NCBI GenBank assembly: GCA_014621425.1
Contig: JAANBB010000136.1
Coordinates: 24,488 to 88,487, forward strand
Origin: Cylindrodendrum hubeiense
Lineage: Eukaryota > Ascomycota > Sordariomycetes > Hypocreales > Nectriaceae
Reading direction: 5' to 3'
Length of the DNA: 64,000 bases
The notes beneath the pieces are model-generated. The model saw only the letters and a program-made list of their open reading frames with translations, searched no databases and had not been told where the DNA came from. Both the position numbers and the translations under genes were made by a program. The stretch's first letter is position 1. Every line of letters starts with the position of its first letter. This document shows positions 34,000 through 42,964 of this stretch, piece by piece.

Positions 34000-35526
34000 C
34001 TACATATTCTCCATGATCCATTCGTCGTCGGCCAGCGCCTTCGCCGAGGAACGCTTCGAGGGGTCCCAATGGAGCATCTTTCGCATCATGGCAAGGAACC
34101 TCTGTTGACTCTCCCCCTCCAGGCCAATCTCTTTCTCCTCGAGCGATGTACTTTCCGGGAGTGCAATATCTTTACGAAAGTCCCCTGTAGAACAAACAGA
34201 GCCTTGTCAGCAAGGAGAAGAGCTCATGGCCCAAACCTAGGCACGTTGAGCTTACCTTTATCAGTGAAGAATTTATGGCTCGACTTTCCGGAATGGAGTA
34301 GCGCCTGTGGAGGTTGTCCAAGCAATGCAATCATCTCAGCAAGGTGCGCCCGGCTGCGGTACGTCTGAGACTCCGGGTCGCATCCCGTAAACAGGTGATC
34401 GCCTTCAAAGAGATCCCAGATCTGGAAAAGATGGCACGGACACGGATCAGCTCTTGAATATGCGAGGCCTCATGCTCGGCTCGGGTGCTTACCATGCAAC
34501 CTGTGTTCCATATATCAACCTCATACGACCACGGTGCTTCCAGGATGACCTCAGGTGCTCTGTATACATCGGGCTGTATGTCCTCCAAATGCTCCGTATC
34601 CCCGGCAACGGCAGCGCCGAAATCGCAGAGGACCGGTGCGCCCCAATTCTTTGGCATTTGGAGCTCGCGTGACGCATAAATGGCTCTTCCATCCACCAAC
34701 TTTCGCGGAGACGGGTCGAGCAACTCTTGCTCCTCGAATGCGCTGAAAACCGAATCGTCCTCGATGCCAAACATAATATTATCGGCTTTAATATCTACTC
34801 GGCAACAGTTCAGCACCGTTCTTGGTGGGTGAATGAAACACAGCCAAAAATAGTTTCGTTCGGTTTAGCCCGCTCATACGCACCTGTGTGGATGATCTGG
34901 CACTCTGTATGCAGAAAATCCAAAGCAAGAAAAAGGCGACGGAGGACGAAGGCGAGTACCGGCACGGGTAGTCTCCTCACTGGGTTGCGGTGAAGAAAAG
35001 TCAGGACGCTCTCCCACAGTGGCGGATGCACCAGGCATCGGTGGGATCCGTCGGGTCCAGGAACATCGAAAGAGTCCAGAAGTTCTCTAACAGCACCACG
35101 ACCGGGATGCTTTGCCGAAGATGCGGAAATGCGCTTGTACATTATGAGTTCGTGATCCAACTGTTCACCCATAGACTTCGAGTGCACGAAAAGCTTTAGT
35201 GCCACATGCCGACGACCGCTTCACTCCCTGTTAGCAAAGCGTCGCGCGTATCAAGTCAGATGAGTGGACACCAGAGCATCTTACTCTAGGTCGCGCGCCA
35301 ACCAAACTGTCGAGCTGGCTCCAAAGCCCAGCTTACCAACAATCTGGTAACGATCCCTGAGGACTTCTCCAATGCGGACCGGGTAGTAACGCGATGCGAT
35401 GTAGTCGGGGAAGAGCTCCTCCTCTAGCTTCTCACCCAAGGCGATTCGCGTGAAATTAGGGTTGGAGAAGGTAAGAGGCTTCCATATCCGGCCAGGCCAA
35501 GTCAATCGCCGAAGAAGTGACGCCAT
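34000..35526 (-). CDS. SRPK-like serine/threonine protein kinase
   Basis: A kinase of the SR-protein-kinase group, common in filamentous fungi in many divergent copies. The ATG at 35524-35526 gives MASLLRRLTWPGRIW; an upstream in-frame GTG was ignored. Ordered motifs are YYPVRIGEVLRDRYQIVGKLGFGASSTVWLA (split here for display: RYQIVGKLGFGASS is the glycine loop), HVALKLF (VAIK lysine), the SRPK-type IIHTDIKADNIMF catalytic loop, LCDFGAAV (DFG) and YRAPEVIL. A C-terminal lobe with WDLFEGDHLF and RMLHWDPSKRS-like text (KMLHWDPSKRSSA) ends ADDEWIMENM. At least four introns are spliced in frame; the one after ARDL uses an acceptor just before CGGTCGTCGG. No spacer insert like that of classical Sky1/SRPK1 is seen. 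The kinase core looks complete; substrates are unknown. Confidence 0.88.
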
Positions 35527-36458
35527 ATTAAAGTGATCAAGCGAGAAAAATAGGAAAAGCGAAGTCGTAAGTTGGCGCGTGTTTGATGCAACTTGACAGA
35601 AGAGAAAGCCACGATTGGCCCGTGGGAACCTGAATGCGCGCACGTTCCAGGTTTTGATAGCTGTCGATGGTTACATCAGCCCTAAATTTCCACACCCTTG
35701 TGTAATAGGCTTCCGCTATACTTCCAGTTGCCGCCTTGAAAGTATTTAATTTGTTCAGCATATTCGACAGAACGCGTATGGCATGAGCGTCATCACCACC
35801 CAAAGATGTTTGGGCGAATGCTACAGCTGTCGGGCTAGACGAAACCGCCACGATATCACACACTGGGCTATGCTATATACTAATACTTTGTGCACTATCT
35901 CATGAGGGCTAGGGCTCGTTCATACCAGATGCCATTTATCTCGGGTGGTGTGATGTGTCTCAATCCCCATATAGGTCCTCAACCAACTACCGTACCAAAT
36001 ATCTAGCAACACCAGATGTCGTAGCACGTCACCATGAACCCCAGGATCCAAATCGTCACTTATTGAAGCCAGTGCGACAAGTCCAAGACAATTAAAAGCC
36101 GAACCTGAATCCAAGAGCTGTCCACAATACCTCCGCGTCATCACTACACTCCTTGGTTTATGATGCGGAAAGACCGATCCTGAGCTTCATGCTTAGGACC
36201 CAGCCTGAGGCATCAGACTTGTGTGGTCACGTGGACTGGGACCCTACGGTCCCTAGCACTCAGCCGCAAGTAGCTCAATCAACATTCTTTACACATCTAG
36301 CAAGATACCCTCACCTACGTGACTAGAGACCTCTATTCGTATCAGTTTAGTGGAGTTAAGCAAAAACGACAACAATAATTACCTCTCGCTATACGACCTC
36401 ATGTTAAGCAGTGTACCTATCGATCCCCTTTCTGTCATCGTTCATCAAAATTACACCA
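35527..36458. other. Divergent intergenic region with possible gene remnant
   Basis: About 0.9 kb between divergent kinase and F-box genes. Minus-strand open stretches at 35920-36144 (MMTRRYCGQLLDSGSAF...) and 35537-35863 (AVAFAQTSLGGDDAHAIRVL...) read like protein but I cannot join them convincingly or name a family. They may be remnants of a regulator-like gene, or chance. Confidence 0.3.
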
Positions 36459-38077
36459 ATGTCATTAATGACAGCTGACAGGACATCTTGGCACTACTTG
36501 CTCCCAGAGATCCAGCTTTTGATCCTAGAAGTTTTACTACAGGATGGCTGTAGCTTAGCTAGCTCCGCCGCAGTGTCACGAGAGTGGCAGACGATCATCA
36601 AGCGGCACAACTTTGCCCGAATCAAACTGACACCGTCACGCCTCGCCGATTTTGGTTCCATTACTCATCGTAATCGGGCTCTCGTAAGCTATTTATGGCT
36701 TTGCTTGGAATTCGAAGAATATGATTGTGCCAGTTGTGCGTCTGGGGATCCGAAGACGTGGGGCGTCAGCAACACGGATAATACCCTTATCGTCACAGCA
36801 CTCCTGAATCTGTTCTCAACTCTCAGCGCGTGGGAACCAAACGGCAACTTGCTGCTCGATATCAGCGTTTACTCGCCCAGCGACTCAGAGCATTGGTTCA
36901 AATATCTGACCTTTGAGCCTGATACTCCTTCCGATGAGTGTGGCCGGAATCGATGCGTAGAGCAGTCAATGCTGGTCAAACTTGACGACCACCAACACGG
37001 TTGGATTGCTGGCAGACGAGATTCCGTTCCTACCGACGATGCTATCAATAACGTTTTTGAGGAAATCATGGTTGACGGGCCGTTCGATGATGAAGAGGTA
37101 GAAAACGAATGGTGGCAGCAACTGCCATTAATCCCGGCAGTAACAGGTGTGCTTCTACGTCAGCAGAACCGCCGACGATGGAAGCCGGCCGCGCTGGCGC
37201 AGATGTTTTCCCGTCTTCCCAATCTCCAGGAGATCCACTATGAGCCTTGGAGGGACTGGGATGATTCTCAACAGGAGTGGACGGATAAATGTGAGTGCTG
37301 CTGCGTCAGTTCGTCGTACTCTGCCATGTGTCTGTTGCTATGTTGTTGACCAGCGGCCACCTACTAATCCCCATCTTTCATGTAGCTTACCCATTGCTTT
37401 TTTGTTCGCTTGCTTCTAGCGAATTACGGAAACTCGTGCTCTTCGAGAATTTCAATCAACAGTACCTGCATAGTTACAATCCACAGTACCTGCAACCTAT
37501 TCGAATCCCGACCTCTGATATCAGCCAGGCGGTCGCCAACGCCAGTCTCCAGCTTGAGCACCTCTCAGCGTCGTTCATTGTGGACGCCAGCTATTTCTTC
37601 CATGCTTGCGAACCTTCCTGGGAGTGGCCCAACCTAGTTTCGCTCGCGCTGACTTCACGACTGCTCACGCCCGATGAGAGCACGACCGAGATCAACAACA
37701 TGCTCCAGACAGCGGCAGCAGCGGCCATGAACATGCCAAATCTTGAAACAATGGAGATATGGAACGGACGAGATGGATTGGCGATGCTCTTCAGATACCA
37801 TTCAATTGGGGGCGGGCAGCCTGCTGTGATAACCTGCAGAGGAACATGGGAAGTTGCTCTGCAGACTCCCGTGATCCAGGCTTGGGAAGCTGTTGCACTT
37901 AAACATGGTAACCGCAGATCCGTTTTCGTCAATGAATTGCTAGATGTTGGTACTGTTGTCAAGTCTCATGGTGATGCAATCCACCATTTGAAGCTTTCAG
38001 CCCCGGTCATTCGACCCGTTTCGTTATGGCAGATTCAGATGGAGCACAGGATTCGTGAGGGAGTGCATAATTGGTAA
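36459..38077 (+). CDS. F-box-like protein of the fungal DUF6546 type
   Basis: A probable substrate adaptor of an SCF ubiquitin ligase, one of a large family in plant-associated and soil ascomycetes. Exons 36459-37290 and 37386-38077 give 507 residues. The N-terminal F-box-like segment reads SWHYLLPEIQLLILEVLLQ and SLASSAAVSREWQTIIKR. The middle has RLADFGSITHRNRALVSYLW and an acidic region, then RRRWKPAALAQMFSRLPNLQ. The second exon holds the conserved C-terminal half: LRKLVLFENFNQQYLHSY, LEHLSASFIVDASYFF, NLETMEIWNGRDGLAMLFRY and VILAW-like VIQAWEAVALKH. The acceptor at 37384-37385 was chosen because it alone keeps frame. It appears intact. DUF number is from memory; the F-box call is fairly safe. 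Confidence 0.85.
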
Positions 38078-38808
38078 CTCAACTTCTGTTGTCAGTCTAG
38101 GAAAATAGCTTGGTCCGAGACATCCTCCTCGCCAAAAACACAAGTGAAAGTCACACTGTCAAGTAGAGTGTGAATCCCATTCATTTCCAGCAGCCATACG
38201 GGGCGTTTTCTACCAAAGTATGTAAACCCAAACCACGGATGATGATGATGAGGAACAATCTGTTCATATGTGGTGCTGTTTGAATTACAGCGACCAATTG
38301 CTGATTTCTACCCATACATGACAGTATAATTTGCAGACTAATATAGACACACTAAAGTCAATCACCTCAACAAGTTGTTCCTCATATTCTCGAGCAGAAT
38401 TGACGATGTGGCGGAGTAAAATGTTTCTGATCAGAAGATTTTGGCTCATAGGTTTCAGGTTCATTCGGTCGCCATGCGGCAGTATCAGCGACGACTTGAT
38501 GGCATGGCTGACAGAAAGTTACTATTTTCATCTAGACCGTTTAATAGGTCGAGGAATAGGGTTTTGCAGCTTAGCCAAGACAAGATCGCACTGCCGGATC
38601 TCGCTGACCAGGCGCTATAAACAGAGTGCCTACTGGTGACCGCCCAGGCAATACATACAATCGGAATATCGTAGCCGGCGTGATGGCACATTCATGGCAC
38701 GACTGTCATACACTTCTCCAAAATAAACACACATCACTTTGAGTGCACCACGTTAAAACAGCGTACCCCCATCACTTGTACCGGCTACCAGCGCGTGTTT
38801 GGCGCTTT
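38078..38808. other. Intergenic region between F-box gene and repeat island
   Basis: About 0.7 kb; short open frames only. No gene seen. Confidence 0.4.
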
Positions 38809-38809
38809 A

Positions 38810-38990
38810 ATAGAGTATTGCTATTCGCACACAAAGACCAACTCTTAGTTCCTAAATCATAGCTAAATCATACACATACGCCCTAAACCTAAAAGCAATT
38901 TTATGATCAGGTCTAATAAATAAACAAAGTAGATATAGTGTTATGATAAACAAATACTAATAATTAGACTTTCCGGGTCTATGCTGACAA
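38810..38990 (-). mobile_element. Partial, inverted relative of the 40.1-kb MITE
   Basis: Starts AGAGTATTGCTATTCGCACAC. The following roughly 170 bases align, with many transitions and small gaps, to the reverse complement of the right half of the element at 40127-40435. Shared phrases include CCTAAA, AGCTA, ATCAT, AACCTAAA, TAATAATTAGACT. TTTAAT precedes it. No second terminus is seen beside it, so it is a half-copy, or the left arm of a larger composite element ending at 40435. Confidence 0.6.
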
Positions 38991-39185
38991 TTCTCGGCAT
39001 GTGCAGTCCTTCCATGAGTAGAGGTAGACGAGTGCTCCTGCTGCCATGTCTTACTTCCTGGACCATGACGAAGTTCTCCTTCTGTTTATTGGAGCCCCAA
39101 CAACTTAGAAGGGACACCCACCTTGTCAACAGGTAGATATGGAGCATCTCACCTCTCACCTTTTTACTCTTTTCTCTCTCCTCGA

Positions 39186-39300
39186 ATACAACAACAACGC
39201 CAGCAGCACCAGCAGCGCCAGCAGCACCAGCAGCGCCAGCAGCACCAGCAGCGCCAGCAACACCAGCAGCAGCAGCAACACCAACTGCATCAACCGCACA
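39186..39300. repeat. CAG/CAC/CGC trinucleotide-type repeat
   Basis: About 115 bases built of AGCAGCACC and AGCAGCGCC-like triplet blocks. Depending on frame it reads as poly-(Q,R,H), poly-(S,A,T) or poly-(A,G). Open frames over it are therefore low-complexity and not evidence of a gene by themselves. Confidence 0.9.
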
Positions 39301-39429
39301 AACAGCACAAATATCATCAGCAACAGAACCCGACAACAGCACAAGCGCCAGAAACAACAGCAACCAAACAGCACCGACAGCACCAGCCCCAGCCCCAGAA
39401 ATAACAGCAGCATCAACATCAATGTAAGT

Positions 39430-39930
39430 CATCCACTTCTCCTACCTCTTTGTCTGCCATTCGAAGTTCCACATGCCATCTATTTGGAACTACAGATATT
39501 CTTTCCTGGCAAGTGGTTATTCACGAGACATCAATCACAAGACCGCTGCTCCCTGGCTGATCATTGACATCTGCAGGCCACCCTCACGCCGCATCGCCAG
39601 TAAGGACGCCAGCACCACCGCCCGTACCATCGCCGTCGCCAAGGCGGTTCTCGACGGCACCAGCACCATCGACCAGTGGCGCCGAGCCTTCTAGACAGAG
39701 CTCGGCACCAGCACCATCGATTAGTGGCGCCGAGCCTTCTAGGCTGAGCCCGGCACCCGTGTGGCCGCTGAGGCCATCCTCCGTGGTTTCGGAGACTTCC
39801 GTGATTCATCAAACAGGAAGTCCCATGGGGACTCTCCAATTTCATCGTGTCACGTAAAGGGGCCATGGTCCCCGGAGGACTGGATGAATGCCGCTATGAG
39901 CAATGAGGAGCCGGGCCTAGATTAGCAGGA
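39430..39930 (+). pseudogene. Decayed ORF with 48-bp in-frame repeats and TAG stops
   Basis: One frame from about 39560 reads SKDASTTARTIAVAKAVLDG, then 16-residue units GTSTIDQWRRAF-stop-TEL and GTSTID-stop-WRRAF-stop-AEP, then an open tail (RVAAEAILRGFGDFRD, GPWSPEDWMNAAMSNE). The 48-bp units start at 39656, 39704 and (partial) 39752. All stops are TAG where CAG is expected; in one unit CAG is present and in the other it is TAG. That is the change expected from C-to-T at CpA. I do not recognise the ancestral protein. It lies inside the interval bounded by the two MITE-family ends. Confidence 0.5.
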
Positions 39931-40126
39931 GGGTGTTCGTCTTTACGGGTTTGTGATGGAATCCATGTTTTGGGGGGACTGACACGGGGGGACTTGCGCG
40001 TTCCGTCAGAATAGATGCCGTTCGAGATACAATACGAGAAGAGGTTCCAGTCTTTTGATTCCTGTAACCTGGCATACCTGGCTCTTGGTCTTGACAGTGA
40101 AATAGCAATTCTCAGTCACTGTTTAA

Positions 40127-40435
40127 AAGTGTCACTATTCGCACACTTGCATGTTGCTATTTGCACACATCCGTTCACAACTGTTGCAAACGATAATTAC
40201 CAGCAATGTGCTCCGTACCGAATATGACATTTGTGCAGGGGAAATCTAGGGAGTCTAATTATTAGCATCTATTTATCCTAATACTACACTTTATTTTAGT
40301 TGTTTATTCCCTAATGTTAGAAAGTTGCCTTTAGGTTGAGGATGCATATGCACATGATATAGCTAAAAGCTTTAGGTGCTAAAATTGTATCTGTGTGCGA
40401 ATATCAACCTGCATGTGTGCAAATAGCAATACTCT
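40127..40435. mobile_element. 309-bp MITE with ~43-bp TIRs and TGTTTAA target duplication
   Basis: The left end carries TATTCGCACACTTGCATG then TTGCTATTTGCACACA. The right end read on the minus strand carries GAGTATTGCTATTTGCACAC then ATGCAGGTTGATATTCGCACACA. The two ends align over about 43 bases. TGTTTAA lies directly on both sides (40120-40126 and 40436-40442), possibly 8 bp with one change, a length typical of hAT-type insertions. The interior is AT-rich and non-coding, so the element would be non-autonomous. Confidence 0.8.
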
Positions 40436-40442
40436 TGTTTAA

Positions 40443-40930
40443 TCCGGTCTTGGAGTTTTCATTTTGACATGTCTACATCACCGTGTCATCAAATACCGAC
40501 CAACTATACACATTCTGCCATTCCCCTTCGTCTTTGCACTCTGATCTTTGTCTTCTCGACTACCGGTCCTCTTATCTGGACGCCCTCATCCTTTCGCAAT
40601 GCATCATCTTGCGCTTTCTCCTCCACCATGTTTCTTTTTTATGTCCCATATTGACAGAGAACCATGAACCCAACCCACCGCCCTGGGATTTCCCTTCCCT
40701 TCGAGTATGTAACAGGTCCTCGACGTATTTCCCTCCCAAAGTATATGCACAACAAACAGTGGGTTGCATCTCTCGCACCCTCTAACGGAGACAAAGACAA
40801 ACGCCTAGTCCATGAGATGAAAACGTAAAAAAAGCACAACTCCAGTCCAACAATGCCTCTGCGACTTCTCTTGTCGCCGGTACTAACCAGTCAAGGATAA
40901 TACCAAATAAGTGCGCGGAAGAATGAAAAA
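40443..40930. other. Intergenic region, 3' side of the disordered protein
   Basis: About 0.5 kb with short open frames only; likely the 3' UTR of the minus-strand gene at 40931. Confidence 0.4.
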
Positions 40931-42964
40931 TCAGATAGCCCAACTGCCTCGTCGTTCTCGGACGCCCCAGGCAACTGGGTCCAGGTTGTCGAGGTTGGGA
41001 TGCTGCCTGGCCCACTCGAAGATATAAGATCGAAGGGCTTTCCACCTTGGACATCGCTGATCCCGGGGCGCGTCATGCTCCGCCTCAAGCAGATGGCCCT
41101 TGGCCAGCTGCTTCTCGTCGTCTTTCTCTAGGTCCCCGATGCTCATGAGACTAACCTGAGACAGCTCCTCGTCAAAAGAGCGAGCCATGGCGGGGTATCC
41201 CAGGGATAGGTAGTTGTAGACTTGAGTGACGAAGGTGTCGTCAAACTCCTGGGCAATCTTGTCATCGAGCTCGGCAAGGTTCTTCTCCTTTTGCGCACGC
41301 CTGTCGATACCGTGAATGCCGTGCAGCATGTGGAGACCCTTGGGTTGGCGGCTCCGGCCCCGGGTCTCGGCCGGATCAGGAGTCTTATCGCTGTTTGAGT
41401 CTAGAGACGCAGGCTCATCCCGCATGCCCATGTCGAAATGGGCAAAATGTTCCACGCCCGGGTAGCCGGGAGTAGCCGGCGGTTGAAGCGTGCCTAGCAT
41501 TTGTGGGGCATGCAGGTCGGCTGGCACCAAGTAATCATCATTCGATTCTGATCTGTAGCAGTAGCCTCGCCAGAGACCCTTCTGGCCCGAAACATCCCGG
41601 TACCTTTCCTCGGCATGGCGCTCGGCGAATGGGTGGTCGGGCTCCAGCTTCGTCTGCTTGGGAGACGGACACCTCCGGAAGACGAGATCCTTGCCGAGCA
41701 TGGGGGGAGTTACCGCCGGGCGCCTCTTCTGGAATTGGGGAGCCGGTGGCTTATAACCCAAGCCTCCGAATGGACGTCCAAAGGGCCCGGCCTGGTTTCG
41801 AAAGCTGGTGTCTGGGGGTATTTGAGAAGCTTTGGCGTAGGGCATGTCTGCAGGCTTGGCGGACGGCGCCGATGGGACGTAGGGCATCGGAGATTCCCCA
41901 ATGGGACGGGGGGGCGCTGATGCGGGCTGGAAGGGCTTATCTCTGGCCTGGCTTGTGACATACGGATCAGGCTGGATGAGTGGCATGAGAATCTCCCCAA
42001 TGGGACCGGGTGCCGACACCTTCTTGCTCGTAGTCCACATCGGATCCGGAGGAGCAGTCAGGTCCATCCTGTCGAGGGCCGAGTCTGTACGCATCACCGG
42101 GTTGCCGCCGTCCGAGTCCGACTCCGTGTCCGCCTCCGGGACGGCAGCCATCTCTGCGTGCTTGAAGTCGTGCTTGAAGTCCTGTGTGGTGTCATGCTGA
42201 GGCTCGGGGTCGTCCACCGCCATCTCGTCTTGGTCCTGGGATATGTGTTCGGCATGCTCCTGCATGTGCTTCTGCCACCAGGTCATGTCCTGCCCGGACG
42301 AGGACCGCCGGGGATGATGGCTATGGGCATTGTCATGGTGGCCGGGCGATGTACTCTCCGGAGAGTTGTCACTTCCTGAGCTCTCGCGGAAGTAGAAATG
42401 GTCGATTCCACCCTCGCGGGCGTGGCTGTTGGGGAAGGCCGCAAGAGCCGTCTCTTGCATCTGGCGTTCTGCCTCCTTTGCGGCCAGCTCAAGCAGGTAC
42501 CTGGTGACGTTCTCATCCTCAGATTCGCGGCGCATAGGTCCCACGGGGCGAGCCATGGGACTCGAGTTGTCGCCGCGTCCACGTCCATCTTGTTTCCTCC
42601 CCCTGTGCTGCTTGGTGGCGGTGTAGATGTTTTTTGTGTAGGGCGAGATGTCCGTCTTATCGGTGGGTTTCGTAGCTGGTCCTACATCTCCGACTCGCCG
42701 GCTCCTCCGCGACGTCTCGATCAGCTGGGGCGCAAATCGGCGACGTGGTTGCAGCTCGCGGGGCACTGGTGAGGGCTCGCGCGGAGATGGCTCGGGGGTA
42801 GGTTCGGGATCGGGCCCCATCCGGACTTGCTTTCGCTGTGAATCTTCGGGATCTTGTTGGTGGAGGACGTGCTTCTGCTTGCCGGTGGTGCTGCGGAACG
42901 TTTCGAAGGTGGTCTCAATTGGTACGGGGGCAAACCGTCGGCGTGGTTGGTCTGGCTTGGACAT
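40931..42964 (-). CDS. Disordered fungal protein with RRRFAP repeats, function unknown
   Basis: A 677-residue intronless protein; the ATG at 42962-42964 starts MSKPDQPRRRFAPVPIETTF (an upstream in-frame TTG was ignored). The motif RRRFAPVPIET near residue 9 recurs as RRRFAPQLIETSRRS near residue 80, suggesting a repeated short linear motif. The middle is rich in Pro, Ser, Asp and His and is probably disordered, with a HHDNAHSHHP patch and acidic DxxSDSDGG. The C-terminal third looks folded: ELDDKIAQEFDDTFVTQVYN, then YLSLGYPAMARSFDEELSQVS, then RCPRWKALRSYIFEWARQHP. I cannot name a family, but the layout looks like a conserved filamentous-fungal hypothetical protein. No membrane segment or signal peptide is visible. 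Confidence 0.8.
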   Translation of the reverse strand: MSKPDQPRRRFAPVPIETTFETFRSTTGKQKHVLHQQDPEDSQRKQVRMGPDPEPTPEPSPREPSPVPRELQPRRRFAPQLIETSRRSRRVGDVGPATKPTDKTDISPYTKNIYTATKQHRGRKQDGRGRGDNSSPMARPVGPMRRESEDENVTRYLLELAAKEAERQMQETALAAFPNSHAREGGIDHFYFRESSGSDNSPESTSPGHHDNAHSHHPRRSSSGQDMTWWQKHMQEHAEHISQDQDEMAVDDPEPQHDTTQDFKHDFKHAEMAAVPEADTESDSDGGNPVMRTDSALDRMDLTAPPDPMWTTSKKVSAPGPIGEILMPLIQPDPYVTSQARDKPFQPASAPPRPIGESPMPYVPSAPSAKPADMPYAKASQIPPDTSFRNQAGPFGRPFGGLGYKPPAPQFQKRRPAVTPPMLGKDLVFRRCPSPKQTKLEPDHPFAERHAEERYRDVSGQKGLWRGYCYRSESNDDYLVPADLHAPQMLGTLQPPATPGYPGVEHFAHFDMGMRDEPASLDSNSDKTPDPAETRGRSRQPKGLHMLHGIHGIDRRAQKEKNLAELDDKIAQEFDDTFVTQVYNYLSLGYPAMARSFDEELSQVSLMSIGDLEKDDEKQLAKGHLLEAEHDAPRDQRCPRWKALRSYIFEWARQHPNLDNLDPVAWGVRERRGSWAI

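Noticed and set aside
34880..34920. HTD in place of HRD in the SRPK-like kinase catalytic loop, considered as a possible pseudokinase sign
   Set aside because: IIHTDIK is normal for SR-protein kinases, and the DFG and APE motifs are intact.
39139..39567. Asn/Ser/Thr-rich 142-codon frame
   Set aside because: Its composition comes from the trinucleotide-type repeat; the opposite strand is open too.
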